Shown here in pieces: positions 54,223 through 61,211 of a stretch of 64,000 nt of DNA. How positions within the stretch are numbered: the stretch's first letter is position 1; every line of letters begins with the position of its first letter. Source of the stretch: Pseudidiomarina gelatinasegens. Its GTDB lineage: Bacteria > Pseudomonadota > Gammaproteobacteria > Enterobacterales > Alteromonadaceae. Made by a program: the position numbers and the translations under genes. The stretch is from contig NZ_RSFE01000002.1 of NCBI RefSeq assembly GCF_004025325.1, positions 186,001-250,000 on the forward strand, given 5' to 3'. The notes beneath the pieces were generated by a model. That model was given only the letters and a program-made list of their open reading frames with translations, was not told the origin of the DNA and searched no databases.

Positions 54223-55773
54223 TTATTTCTTCCGCGTTTTCCCAATACCATAGTCACGTAATTTATTGGCTACCGCCGTGTGCGACAAACCGAGCTTTTT
54301 GGCTAACTGGCGTGTGCTTGGATAACTCGGATATAAACGACGCAAGATGGTTGCCTCGAACTTCTTCACAGTTTCATCCAAGCTGCCTTCTTCGAGGTCA
54401 ATCGCAACATTCTCTTGCAGGGTATCAGCGCCTGGCAGATAGATATCATCAACATCCAGTGTGTCGCCCTCAGACATGGATATTGAACGAAATAGCACGT
54501 TTTCTAGCTGGCGGACATTACCTGGCCACTGATACCGCTGCAATGCTTCGCGACAACCTCGCGTCAATAACATCAAGCTGCGGCCCAGCCGCTGACAGGC
54601 CTGAACGGTAAAGTGTTCAGCCAAAATGGCGATATCTGACTTGCGATCGCGTAATGGCGGCACCTGTAAGGTCAGCACATTCAACCGGTAAAACAAATCT
54701 TCACGGAAACTGCCCGCTTCAACCCGCTCAATTAAATCATCTTGGGCGGAACATATAATGCGGACATCAACCGTCACTTCCTCTTCCTCACCAATGCGGC
54801 GAAAACGACCATCTTGGATAAAGCGCAGCAGCTTGGCTTGCAAGCCGTTGGACATCTCACCAACCGCATCGAGCAACACCGTGCCGCCATTCGCTTGCTC
54901 AAAAATTCCTTTTTTAGCTTCAGTATATGGGCCCAAACTGCCTTTGCCGTGGCCAAATAATTCACTTTCAGCGACGTTATCGGGTAATGCAGCACAATTA
55001 ATCGCTAGAAACGGTTTATCTGCGCGGTGGCTGGCTTGGTGGCATGCGCGTGCCAACAGTTCTTTACCGACACCCGTTTCACCTTGAATAAGCAGTGGCA
55101 CATTGAGTTCTGCCATGCGTGCAGCTTCTTTCAATAGGCGTTTAATACTGGCGTGCTCACCTAATATTTGTGTGAACGCATCATGATTGATACCGCGCTG
55201 CCACTGTTCCACTAATGGCTGTGGTTTACAGGTAATAACGGCCCCAGCAAAACTGTTTTTACCGGTTTCATCAGCAACCCATACTGGCAGTAAGTCCGCA
55301 AAATATTTTGCACCACCGGCACTAATTTGTTCCACGGTTGGTTCGGTCGGTTGCTTTTCCAACCAACGCTGCACCGAAAAACCCGACAGCCATAAGCTTA
55401 TCGATGTGCCCACTAAGTCGGTGCGGTTGTCACTCAATACCTGATGTGCCGCATCGTTGGCGATATCAATCACACCTTTGCTGTCGACAGAAAGTATGGG
55501 GTCAGGAAGTTTACTCAGTAACAGCTTAAATTCGAAATGCTCGCGCTCAGAAGGCATGTAAGCAATTGTTTTTACGTCTTTTACGTTCGGTATTCTGCGA
55601 ATTTCCGGCATTAAATGCTGAAAATCTTTAAATTCCAGTTCAGGAAAATTCAGAAAGATTTTCCCTTTGGGATCCACCTCAATGCCACGTAGATCGATTT
55701 CATGATCGCGGAGTATTTGTAATACATCTTGCGCAATACCAAGACGGTCGTCGCAGGTTATTTCCAAACGCAT
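54223..55773 (-). CDS. tyrR: Aromatic amino-acid regulator TyrR (PhhR)
   Basis: A 516-aa regulator: N-terminal ACT domain (about 1-75), PAS domain (about 80-185), AAA+ domain (about 200-430) and C-terminal Fis-type helix-turn-helix (STRQLAKKLGLSHTAVANKL). Walker A is GETGVGKE (231-238). The Walker-B segment reads LLDAVGEM, with Ala303 in place of the usual Glu. The GAFTGA loop is absent (GHGKGSLGPYTEA), as in E. coli TyrR, so activation of sigma-54 is not expected. ATG 55773 matches the E. coli start. It lies between the phh and hpp operons and probably controls both. Confidence 0.94.
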   Translation of the reverse strand: MRLEITCDDRLGIAQDVLQILRDHEIDLRGIEVDPKGKIFLNFPELEFKDFQHLMPEIRRIPNVKDVKTIAYMPSEREHFEFKLLLSKLPDPILSVDSKGVIDIANDAAHQVLSDNRTDLVGTSISLWLSGFSVQRWLEKQPTEPTVEQISAGGAKYFADLLPVWVADETGKNSFAGAVITCKPQPLVEQWQRGINHDAFTQILGEHASIKRLLKEAARMAELNVPLLIQGETGVGKELLARACHQASHRADKPFLAINCAALPDNVAESELFGHGKGSLGPYTEAKKGIFEQANGGTVLLDAVGEMSNGLQAKLLRFIQDGRFRRIGEEEEVTVDVRIICSAQDDLIERVEAGSFREDLFYRLNVLTLQVPPLRDRKSDIAILAEHFTVQACQRLGRSLMLLTRGCREALQRYQWPGNVRQLENVLFRSISMSEGDTLDVDDIYLPGADTLQENVAIDLEEGSLDETVKKFEATILRRLYPSYPSTRQLAKKLGLSHTAVANKLRDYGIGKTRKK

Positions 55774-55797
55774 AAGCACAACTTCTGATAAGTATTT

Positions 55798-55815
55798 TGT
55801 AAACTTTAATATACA
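55798..55815. promoter_or_regulatory. TyrR-box-like operator upstream of tyrR
   Basis: On the minus strand TGTATA-TTAAAG-TTTACA: left half 5/6, right half 6/6 to TGTAAA-N6-TTTACA, with correct spacing. It lies 25 bases before the tyrR ATG and directly after the phhB terminator, suggesting autoregulation. Confidence 0.75.
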
Positions 55816-55816
55816 C

Positions 55817-55856
55817 AAAAAAAGCCCTCGGGATAAGTATCCTCGAGGGCTTTTTT
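55817..55856 (-). terminator. Terminator between phhB and tyrR
   Basis: A7-GCCCTCG-GGAT (55817-55834), loop AAGT, ATCC-T-CGAGGGC-T6 (55839-55856): an 11-bp stem with one bulged base and U-runs possible on both strands. Confidence 0.94.
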
Positions 55857-55873
55857 AAGTCGTCCGAGCAGTA

Positions 55874-56218
55874 TTAATCTTGATTTAATACGCCGTCTGT
55901 ACGGGCTGCCATAATAAAATCGTTTTTGTGCAAACCGTTAATGGCATGCGTCCACCACGTTACAGTCACTTTGCCCCACTCGGTCACCAAGGTAGGGTGA
56001 TGAAATTCAGCTTCAGCAATGTCACCTACTTTATTGGTGAATGCGAGCGCTAGTTTGAAGTTTTTAAACTTAAACTCACGTTCTAACTGCATCACGCCAT
56101 CGCGTACCACCGGCGTCCAATCTGGAATTTCACGAATTAGCTCCGCAAGTTCCGCATCAGTAACTTTTGGCGCTTCAGCATTACACGCTTCACATTTTTG
56201 TTGTTTTAAATCAGACAT
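55874..56218 (-). CDS. phhB: Pterin-4a-carbinolamine dehydratase PhhB
   Basis: Regenerates the pterin cofactor of phenylalanine hydroxylase. The 114-aa protein has the EFHHPTL active-site motif and the later [15 protein letters not shown] with the conserved His. It follows phhA by 28 bases, the standard pairing, and is followed by a terminator. Confidence 0.95.
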   Translation of the reverse strand: MSDLKQQKCEACNAEAPKVTDAELAELIREIPDWTPVVRDGVMQLEREFKFKNFKLALAFTNKVGDIAEAEFHHPTLVTEWGKVTVTWWTHAINGLHKNDFIMAARTDGVLNQD

Positions 56219-56246
56219 TCGAATCCTCTATTCACATCAATCAGGG

Positions 56247-57050
56247 TTAAGCAGCGTCAGTTTTCGGCTTTGGTGGAAATTTCGGTTCAAACAAACCTAA
56301 CTCCATCGCTTCACGAACCAACGCCATAATATCTAAATCAGCAATTTCAAATAATTCTTCAGTACTACCAATGGTGTAATAAATCGGTTGCATGATATCA
56401 ATCCGATAAGGTGTACGTAGCGCATCGAGTGGCACTAAAGGCTTACGTTCAGGTTTATCACTATTGATTGCATATTCGGTTTCACCTGGCGACGATAAAA
56501 TTCCGCCACCATAAATACGTAGGCCGTCGGCAGTTTTTAACAAGCCAAATTCTACCGTAAACCAATACAAGCGCGCTAAATAAACGCGCTCTTTTGGTGT
56601 GGCATTTAAACCGAGCTTGCCATACTGGTGCGTGAAATGTGCGAACGCTGGGTTTGTCAACAATGGACAATGCCCAAATATCTCATGAAAAATATCAGGT
56701 TCTTGCAAGTAATCAAATTCTTCACGCGTACGAATAAAGGTGGCAACCGGAAATTGTTTATTCGCTAACAACCGGAAAAACTCGTCAAACGGAATCAACG
56801 CCGGAACTTGAGCAACTTGCCAACCGGTTGTCGCTTGCAGCACTTCATTTACTTCGTGCAACTGCGGAACGCGGTCTAGCGGCAAACCTAAAAGGTCAAG
56901 GCCGTGCATGTATTCGTCGCAGGCTTTTCCTGGAATATGTTTAAGCTGGCGCTCAACAAGATCGTGCCACACGGCATTATCCTCGTCACTCCAGGCAATA
57001 ATACCATTCTCGTCGGGCTGTCTTGAAACATAGTTGCTTTGTTTACCCAT
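56247..57050 (-). CDS. phhA: Phenylalanine 4-monooxygenase PhhA
   Basis: Pterin- and iron-dependent hydroxylation of Phe to Tyr. The 267-aa protein is the bacterial monomeric type without an ACT domain. The iron ligands are visible in PDIFHEIFGHCPLL (two His) and the Glu in RLYWFTVEFGLL. ATG 57050 overlaps the end of the methionine gamma-lyase gene by eight bases, so the two are co-transcribed. Confidence 0.96.
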   Translation of the reverse strand: MGKQSNYVSRQPDENGIIAWSDEDNAVWHDLVERQLKHIPGKACDEYMHGLDLLGLPLDRVPQLHEVNEVLQATTGWQVAQVPALIPFDEFFRLLANKQFPVATFIRTREEFDYLQEPDIFHEIFGHCPLLTNPAFAHFTHQYGKLGLNATPKERVYLARLYWFTVEFGLLKTADGLRIYGGGILSSPGETEYAINSDKPERKPLVPLDALRTPYRIDIMQPIYYTIGSTEELFEIADLDIMALVREAMELGLFEPKFPPKPKTDAA

Positions 57051-58284
57051 AGCGGACTTGTTCCCCTGTTGTTTGTGTTTGGCTATTTGCACAAGCGGCA
57101 AACGCTTGTTCCAAATCAGCGATAATGTCGTCGGTGGCTTCTAAACCAACCGAAATACGAATAAGTGTTTCGCTAATTCCCGCAGCGGCACGTGCCTCTG
57201 GTGTGTAGGGCGAGTGCGTCATCGACGCAGGATGCTGAATTAACGTTTCAGCATCACCTAAGCTCACGGCAATTGTTATCAATTGCAAGCTATCCAGTAG
57301 CTGTTGTGCTGTGTGTATATCGCCATGCAATTCAAATGCAATCACAGCACCAGCGCCATGCATCTGCGTACCCATTAACGCTTGTGCTGGGTGATCACTG
57401 AAGCCCGGGAAATAAATCGATTTCACCATAGGCTGCTCACGCAAATACTCTGCTACTTTGACTGCATTCGCGCAATGACGTTCCATGCGAACATCCAGCG
57501 TTTTTAAACCACGCAAAATGAGCCATGCGTCATGCGGGCTCATGGTCGCCCCCATATCCTTGAGTGTCGTGAGCTTGATTAACTCAATATCTTCTTCGCT
57601 GCCGCAAACAATACCAGCGACAACATCACCGTGCCCATTCAGGTATTTAGTGGCACTGTGCAAAACAAGATCAGCGCCATGCTTGCCTGGTTGCTGCAAC
57701 AGCGGCGTCATGAAGGTGTTATCCACCACTAAGCGCGCCTCGCGTTCATGCGCAATGTCGGCAATTGCTTGAATATCGATTACTTTTAAGTGCGGATTAA
57801 CTGGGGATTCTAAAAATACAAGCTTCGTTGTATCTCGCATTGCTGCGCGGGTTTGTTCAAGGTCCGCCATATCAACAAAGTCGACCGCAATGCCGAAACG
57901 CGTAAATAAATGTGAGAACAGCGCAAAACTACAACCATAAATGGCATCGGAAACCAATACGTGGTCGCCGTGTTGCAGAAAGGCCAGCATACTCGCTGAA
58001 ACAGCGCCCATGCCTGTTGCCGTTGCTGCCGCCGCCGGGAATTCCTCGAGTGCTGCAACCCGCTGTTCAAGTTCAGTAACCGTCGGGTTGCCAAGCCTGC
58101 TGTAAATGTACCCTGGTTCTTCGCCCGCGAAACGCGCTGAGCCTTGCGCCGTATTTTCAAAAGAAAATGTCGCAGTTTGATAAAGAGGCGCAACCAAAGC
58201 GCCGTGCTCATCCCGGCGTTTACCACCGTGAATGGTCAGCGTCGCTGGCCGCCATTGCGTTTTGTCTTTGTTATTAGTGCGCAT
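57043..58284 (-). CDS. megL: Methionine gamma-lyase
   Basis: PLP enzyme splitting methionine to 2-oxobutyrate, methanethiol and ammonia. The 413-aa protein is close to P. putida MGL, including the IYGCSFALF motif with the active-site cysteine that separates MGL from most cystathionine lyases. The cofactor lysine is in HSATKYLNGHGD, and SLGDAETLIQHPASMTHS near the C-terminus is shared. Cystathionine gamma-lyase remains possible. AAGGAG lies 11 bases before ATG 58284; a longer start at 58323 cannot be excluded. It leads the operon with phhA and phhB. Confidence 0.88.
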   Translation of the reverse strand: MRTNNKDKTQWRPATLTIHGGKRRDEHGALVAPLYQTATFSFENTAQGSARFAGEEPGYIYSRLGNPTVTELEQRVAALEEFPAAAATATGMGAVSASMLAFLQHGDHVLVSDAIYGCSFALFSHLFTRFGIAVDFVDMADLEQTRAAMRDTTKLVFLESPVNPHLKVIDIQAIADIAHEREARLVVDNTFMTPLLQQPGKHGADLVLHSATKYLNGHGDVVAGIVCGSEEDIELIKLTTLKDMGATMSPHDAWLILRGLKTLDVRMERHCANAVKVAEYLREQPMVKSIYFPGFSDHPAQALMGTQMHGAGAVIAFELHGDIHTAQQLLDSLQLITIAVSLGDAETLIQHPASMTHSPYTPEARAAAGISETLIRISVGLEATDDIIADLEQAFAACANSQTQTTGEQVRYG

Positions 58285-58361
58285 TGGCAGAAAATCTCCT
58301 TGTTGTAGGCCAACAGAGTGCATTCAGCCCCGAATGAACGCAACAGTGAACTTTGATGTCG

Positions 58362-58391
58362 ATCATATTTTGCTGTAACGGAAATTTTCCA
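58362..58391 (-). promoter_or_regulatory. megL-phhAB promoter overlapped by a TyrR-box-like operator
   Basis: The minus strand has TATGAT (58362-58367) and TGGAAA (58386-58391) separated by 18 bases. The 18-mer TGTAAC-GGAAAT-TTTCCA on the plus strand (58374-58391) matches TGTAAA-N6-TTTACA at 5/6 in each half, with the key G2 and C17. The box covers the -35 and part of the spacer, about 90 bases from the ATG. Confidence 0.6.
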
Positions 58392-58398
58392 CCTGCAT

Positions 58399-58433
58399 AA
58401 AAAAACCCGCTGCAGGGCAAACCTATCAGCGGG
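58399..58433 (-). terminator. Terminator of the pspABC operon
   Basis: CCCGCT (58406-58411) pairs with AGCGGG (58428-58433) over a 16-base loop, with A7 (58399-58405) giving a U-run on the minus strand. It lies 65 bases after pspC and directly upstream of the megL promoter. Confidence 0.85.
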
Positions 58434-58497
58434 CTACTCACGGTGTTCTTGGGCAAGACCATTATCCGGTATTCATGTGTGCGCTGTGTTAAATCTG

Positions 58498-58893
58498 TTA
58501 CAAACGATCCAGTTCGCGATCGATCTGATATGCATTGGATGTTACATAACGTTCCATCTTTTGCAGCGAACGTTCCAGCTCATTAAATTCCTGTGTAATT
58601 TCCTGAAATGCGCGCTGTGGTGGCTCGCCGGCTTGCCAAACTTTCGTCTTAACACCAAGGTTGTGATGCGTATGGCTTACCGGTTGAGGCTTTTTTTCGT
58701 CAAGAATAAACCACATAGCAACATAGATGACTAAGACGAAACTTGAACTGAAAATTAAAGCCGTGACCGCAATAATGCGCACCAACCAAACTTCAATATT
58801 AAAATAGGCTGCAATACCCGCGCATACGCCGGCAATCTTGCCGTTGGCCTTATCACGCGTTAAGGTTTTGCGTTCTTTGCAATCGTTACTCAT
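58498..58893 (-). CDS. pspC: Phage shock protein C
   Basis: A 131-aa inner-membrane protein. The PspC domain (about 10-65) has KIAGVCAGIAAYFNIEVWLVRI and one transmembrane helix (VTALIFSSSFVLVIYVAMWFIL, about 44-65). The C-terminal part is a coiled-coil-like tail (QEFNELERSLQKMERY). With PspB it senses envelope stress and recruits PspA. ATG 58893 gives the ATGA overlap with pspB. Confidence 0.93.
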   Translation of the reverse strand: MSNDCKERKTLTRDKANGKIAGVCAGIAAYFNIEVWLVRIIAVTALIFSSSFVLVIYVAMWFILDEKKPQPVSHTHHNLGVKTKVWQAGEPPQRAFQEITQEFNELERSLQKMERYVTSNAYQIDRELDRL

Positions 58894-59126
58894 GCGCGCT
58901 CCCTCCATTTCGGTGAATCGGCATCAAGAATTGATTCTAAGGTTTTGATGCGGTCACGCATACGCTCCGCCTGGTGAGCAAGCTCTTGCAATTGCAACAA
59001 CTCTTCTTGGCTCAAACCTTGACCGATTTTGCGTTGGCTACGGTAATGCATAATGATCCATATTGGTGCTACAAAGATCATAAAAAGAATTATCGGAGCG
59101 CCAATCATTGGGACTAAAATATCCAT
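58890..59126 (-). CDS. pspB: Phage shock protein B
   Basis: A 78-aa protein with one N-terminal transmembrane helix (about 6-27) and a cytoplasmic helical tail rich in leucine and charged residues (ELLQLQELAHQAERMRDR). It works with PspC to relieve PspA inhibition of PspF. The sequence WIIMHYRSQRK is a family hallmark. It overlaps pspC by four bases. Confidence 0.94.
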   Translation of the reverse strand: MDILVPMIGAPIILFMIFVAPIWIIMHYRSQRKIGQGLSQEELLQLQELAHQAERMRDRIKTLESILDADSPKWRERA

Positions 59127-59197
59127 GTGTTTCTCGTCTCTCGTTGTTCAAAGGCCGTGGGTGTCCGCAAACACCCACACCGGTTGGCAACAATAAA

Positions 59198-59875
59198 TTA
59201 CGCTTTGTTGTCTGTTTTATCTTTTTTAACGCGTGCTTTCATCGCTTCAAGTTCGTCGCTGATTTTGTCATCAGTTTCGAGTTGAGCAAATTCATCACGC
59301 AAGGTTTTCTTGCCTAGGTCATAAGCTTCCACTTGCGACTCTAGATCATCAATCTTTGACTCGAATCGCTCGAAGCGCAACATTGCATCATCAATTTTTC
59401 CACTATCAATGGTCTTTTTCACTTCCAAACGGCTGCTAACAGCACGTTGGCGCATGATAATGGTTTTCTGACGTGCTTTGGCGTCGGCTAATTTTTCTTG
59501 CAACTGACCAACTTCCTCGCCTAAACGATTCAGATGTTCATCAATACGTGCCACATCTGATTTTAAGCTTTCAGCATTCGCTGTGGCTTTCTGTTTCTCA
59601 ACTAAAGCCATGCGAGCTAAGTCGTCACGATCTTTGCTCAGCGCCAGTTCAGCTTTCGCGTCCCACTCCGCTACTTCTTTGTCGAAGCGAGCAAGTTGGC
59701 GCTCTGTGTCTTTCTTCTCTGCAATCAGGCGTGCTGATGTAGAACGTACTTCTACCAACGTGTCTTCCATTTCCTGGATAATTAGACGAACCATTTTTTC
59801 TGGATCTTCCGCCTTATCCAACAGTGCGTTGATGTTTGAATTTACGATATCTGTAAAACGTGTAAAGATACCCAT
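59198..59875 (-). CDS. pspA: Phage shock protein A
   Basis: A 225-aa PspA/IM30 coiled-coil protein that stabilises the inner membrane and, in the absence of stress, binds and inhibits PspF. It opens with an amphipathic helix (MGIFTRFTDIVNSNINALLDKAEDPEKM) and continues as long helices (cut here: RLIIQEMEDTLVEVRSTSA). ATG 59875 is preceded by GAGGA. A sigma-54 promoter lies 57 bases upstream. pspD, E and G are not found next to the operon. Confidence 0.95.
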   Translation of the reverse strand: MGIFTRFTDIVNSNINALLDKAEDPEKMVRLIIQEMEDTLVEVRSTSARLIAEKKDTERQLARFDKEVAEWDAKAELALSKDRDDLARMALVEKQKATANAESLKSDVARIDEHLNRLGEEVGQLQEKLADAKARQKTIIMRQRAVSSRLEVKKTIDSGKIDDAMLRFERFESKIDDLESQVEAYDLGKKTLRDEFAQLETDDKISDELEAMKARVKKDKTDNKA

Positions 59876-59931
59876 GTTCGTGTCCTCATAAAGCGTCAAT
59901 TAAAATTTGAATTAAGTTCGCTGAAATACCT

Positions 59932-59947
59932 TGCATGTACCGTGCCA
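59932..59947 (-). promoter_or_regulatory. Sigma-54 promoter of pspABC
   Basis: The minus strand reads TGGCACGGTACATGCA: TGGCAC, five bases, then ATGCA, with the -24 GG and -12 GC correctly spaced. It is 57 bases from the pspA ATG and opposite to pspF, whose product is the expected activator. Confidence 0.92.
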
Positions 59948-60011
59948 ACTTTTGAAAACTCGTGCAACCAGCTTATTTATAAGGTTTTTTATGGTTTTGT
60001 TAAAAAACAGT

Positions 60012-60039
60012 TTGACGCGCAGCGGTTATGAAATACACT
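60012..60039 (+). promoter_or_regulatory. Putative sigma-70 promoter of pspF
   Basis: TTGACG (60012-60017), a 16-base spacer and TACACT (60034-60039) lie 50 bases before the pspF ATG. Binding of PspF to upstream sites of pspA would overlap this promoter, giving negative autoregulation as in E. coli; the UAS itself I cannot define. Confidence 0.5.
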
Positions 60040-60089
60040 AATAATTAGTCAAATTCACCAATGACGATAATAACAGCGTGGTGCCAACC

Positions 60090-61211
60090 ATGAGTCGCTT
60101 TCGCGAAGCCGATAATTTAATCGGGCAAGCAAATAGTTTTCTCTCTGTTCTCGAGCAAGTTTCGCAAATTGCCCCTTTAGATAAACCTGTTCTAATTATT
60201 GGTGAGCGTGGTACCGGTAAAGAACTCATCGCGGCGCGGTTGCACTTCCTTTCAAAACGCTGGGAACAAAATTACATCAAATTAAATTGCGCGGCCTTAA
60301 GTGAAAGCCTGCTCGAAAGTGAGTTGTTCGGCCATGAAGCCGGCGCTTTTACCGGTGCACAGAAACGTCATGAAGGTCGTTTTGAGCGTGCTGACAATGG
60401 CACTTTATTTTTGGACGAGCTTGCAAATACCTCTGCTTTAGTTCAAGAAAAAATTCTTCGCGTTATTGAATATGGTGAATTTGAACGCGTTGGTGGCACC
60501 AAAACTGTGCGGGTTGATACACGTTTAATCGCAGCAACCAATGAAGACTTACCTAGCCTTGCAGAGGCTGGTAAGTTCCGTGCCGATTTGCTGGACCGCC
60601 TCGCCTTTGACGTAATTACATTACCTCCGCTACGCGAACGCCTTGATGACATACTGGTATTAGCTGAGCATTTTGCGATTCAAATGGCGCGTGAGCTCAA
60701 CTATGAACTCTTTAGTGGGTTTACTGAAAGTGCCCGTAAAACACTCCTCGACTACCACTGGCCAGGGAACGTACGGGAGCTGAAAAACGTCGTCGAACGC
60801 TCCGTTTATCGCATTGGTAGTGGCCATATCCCGGTTAGCGACGTTGTGATCGATCCGTTTCATAGCCCTTACCGCCCTGCTCCTGCAGCGCATCGTGAGG
60901 CTCACAAGTCACCAATGAATGGCAATACCAGTGCAGCCCCACCTACCACACCAACTGCTTCAGCCGTTTCGGGCGACAACCAGTCGTCGGCAGCACCAAG
61001 TTCAACACAGGCTGTAGGAATTTGTGTTGATTTTGAAAATGGCGGTATCGACTTTAAAGAAATCACTGCTGAATTTGAAGTAGATGTGCTGCAACGAGCA
61101 TTGCAATACGCACAATTTAACCAAAAGAAAACAGCAGAAATCCTTGGCTTAACCTATCATCAGCTACGTGGCTATTTGAAAAAATATCAACTGCTTGAGG
61201 GGCAAGGCTAA
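60090..61211 (+). CDS. pspF: Sigma-54 activator PspF
   Basis: A 373-aa enhancer-binding protein without a receiver domain. The AAA+ domain starts at the N-terminus: Walker A GERGTGKE (38-45), GAFTGA loop (85-90) for sigma-54 contact, Walker B LFLDE (106-110), and WPGNVREL (224-231). The C-terminal Fis-like helix-turn-helix is in QKKTAEILGLTYHQLRGYL. It is about 50 residues longer than E. coli PspF because of a Pro/Ala/Ser/Thr-rich linker (about 258-310). ATG 60090 is chosen by alignment; GTG 60078 is an alternative. Its stop directly abuts the sapA ATG. Confidence 0.94.
   Translation: MSRFREADNLIGQANSFLSVLEQVSQIAPLDKPVLIIGERGTGKELIAARLHFLSKRWEQNYIKLNCAALSESLLESELFGHEAGAFTGAQKRHEGRFERADNGTLFLDELANTSALVQEKILRVIEYGEFERVGGTKTVRVDTRLIAATNEDLPSLAEAGKFRADLLDRLAFDVITLPPLRERLDDILVLAEHFAIQMARELNYELFSGFTESARKTLLDYHWPGNVRELKNVVERSVYRIGSGHIPVSDVVIDPFHSPYRPAPAAHREAHKSPMNGNTSAAPPTTPTASAVSGDNQSSAAPSSTQAVGICVDFENGGIDFKEITAEFEVDVLQRALQYAQFNQKKTAEILGLTYHQLRGYLKKYQLLEGQG

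Noticed and set aside
58284-58498. A SAM riboswitch or transcription attenuator in the leader of methionine gamma-lyase
   Set aside because: The only strong hairpin (58406-58433) lies upstream of the predicted promoter and fits the psp operon terminator; no SAM-aptamer core was recognisable.
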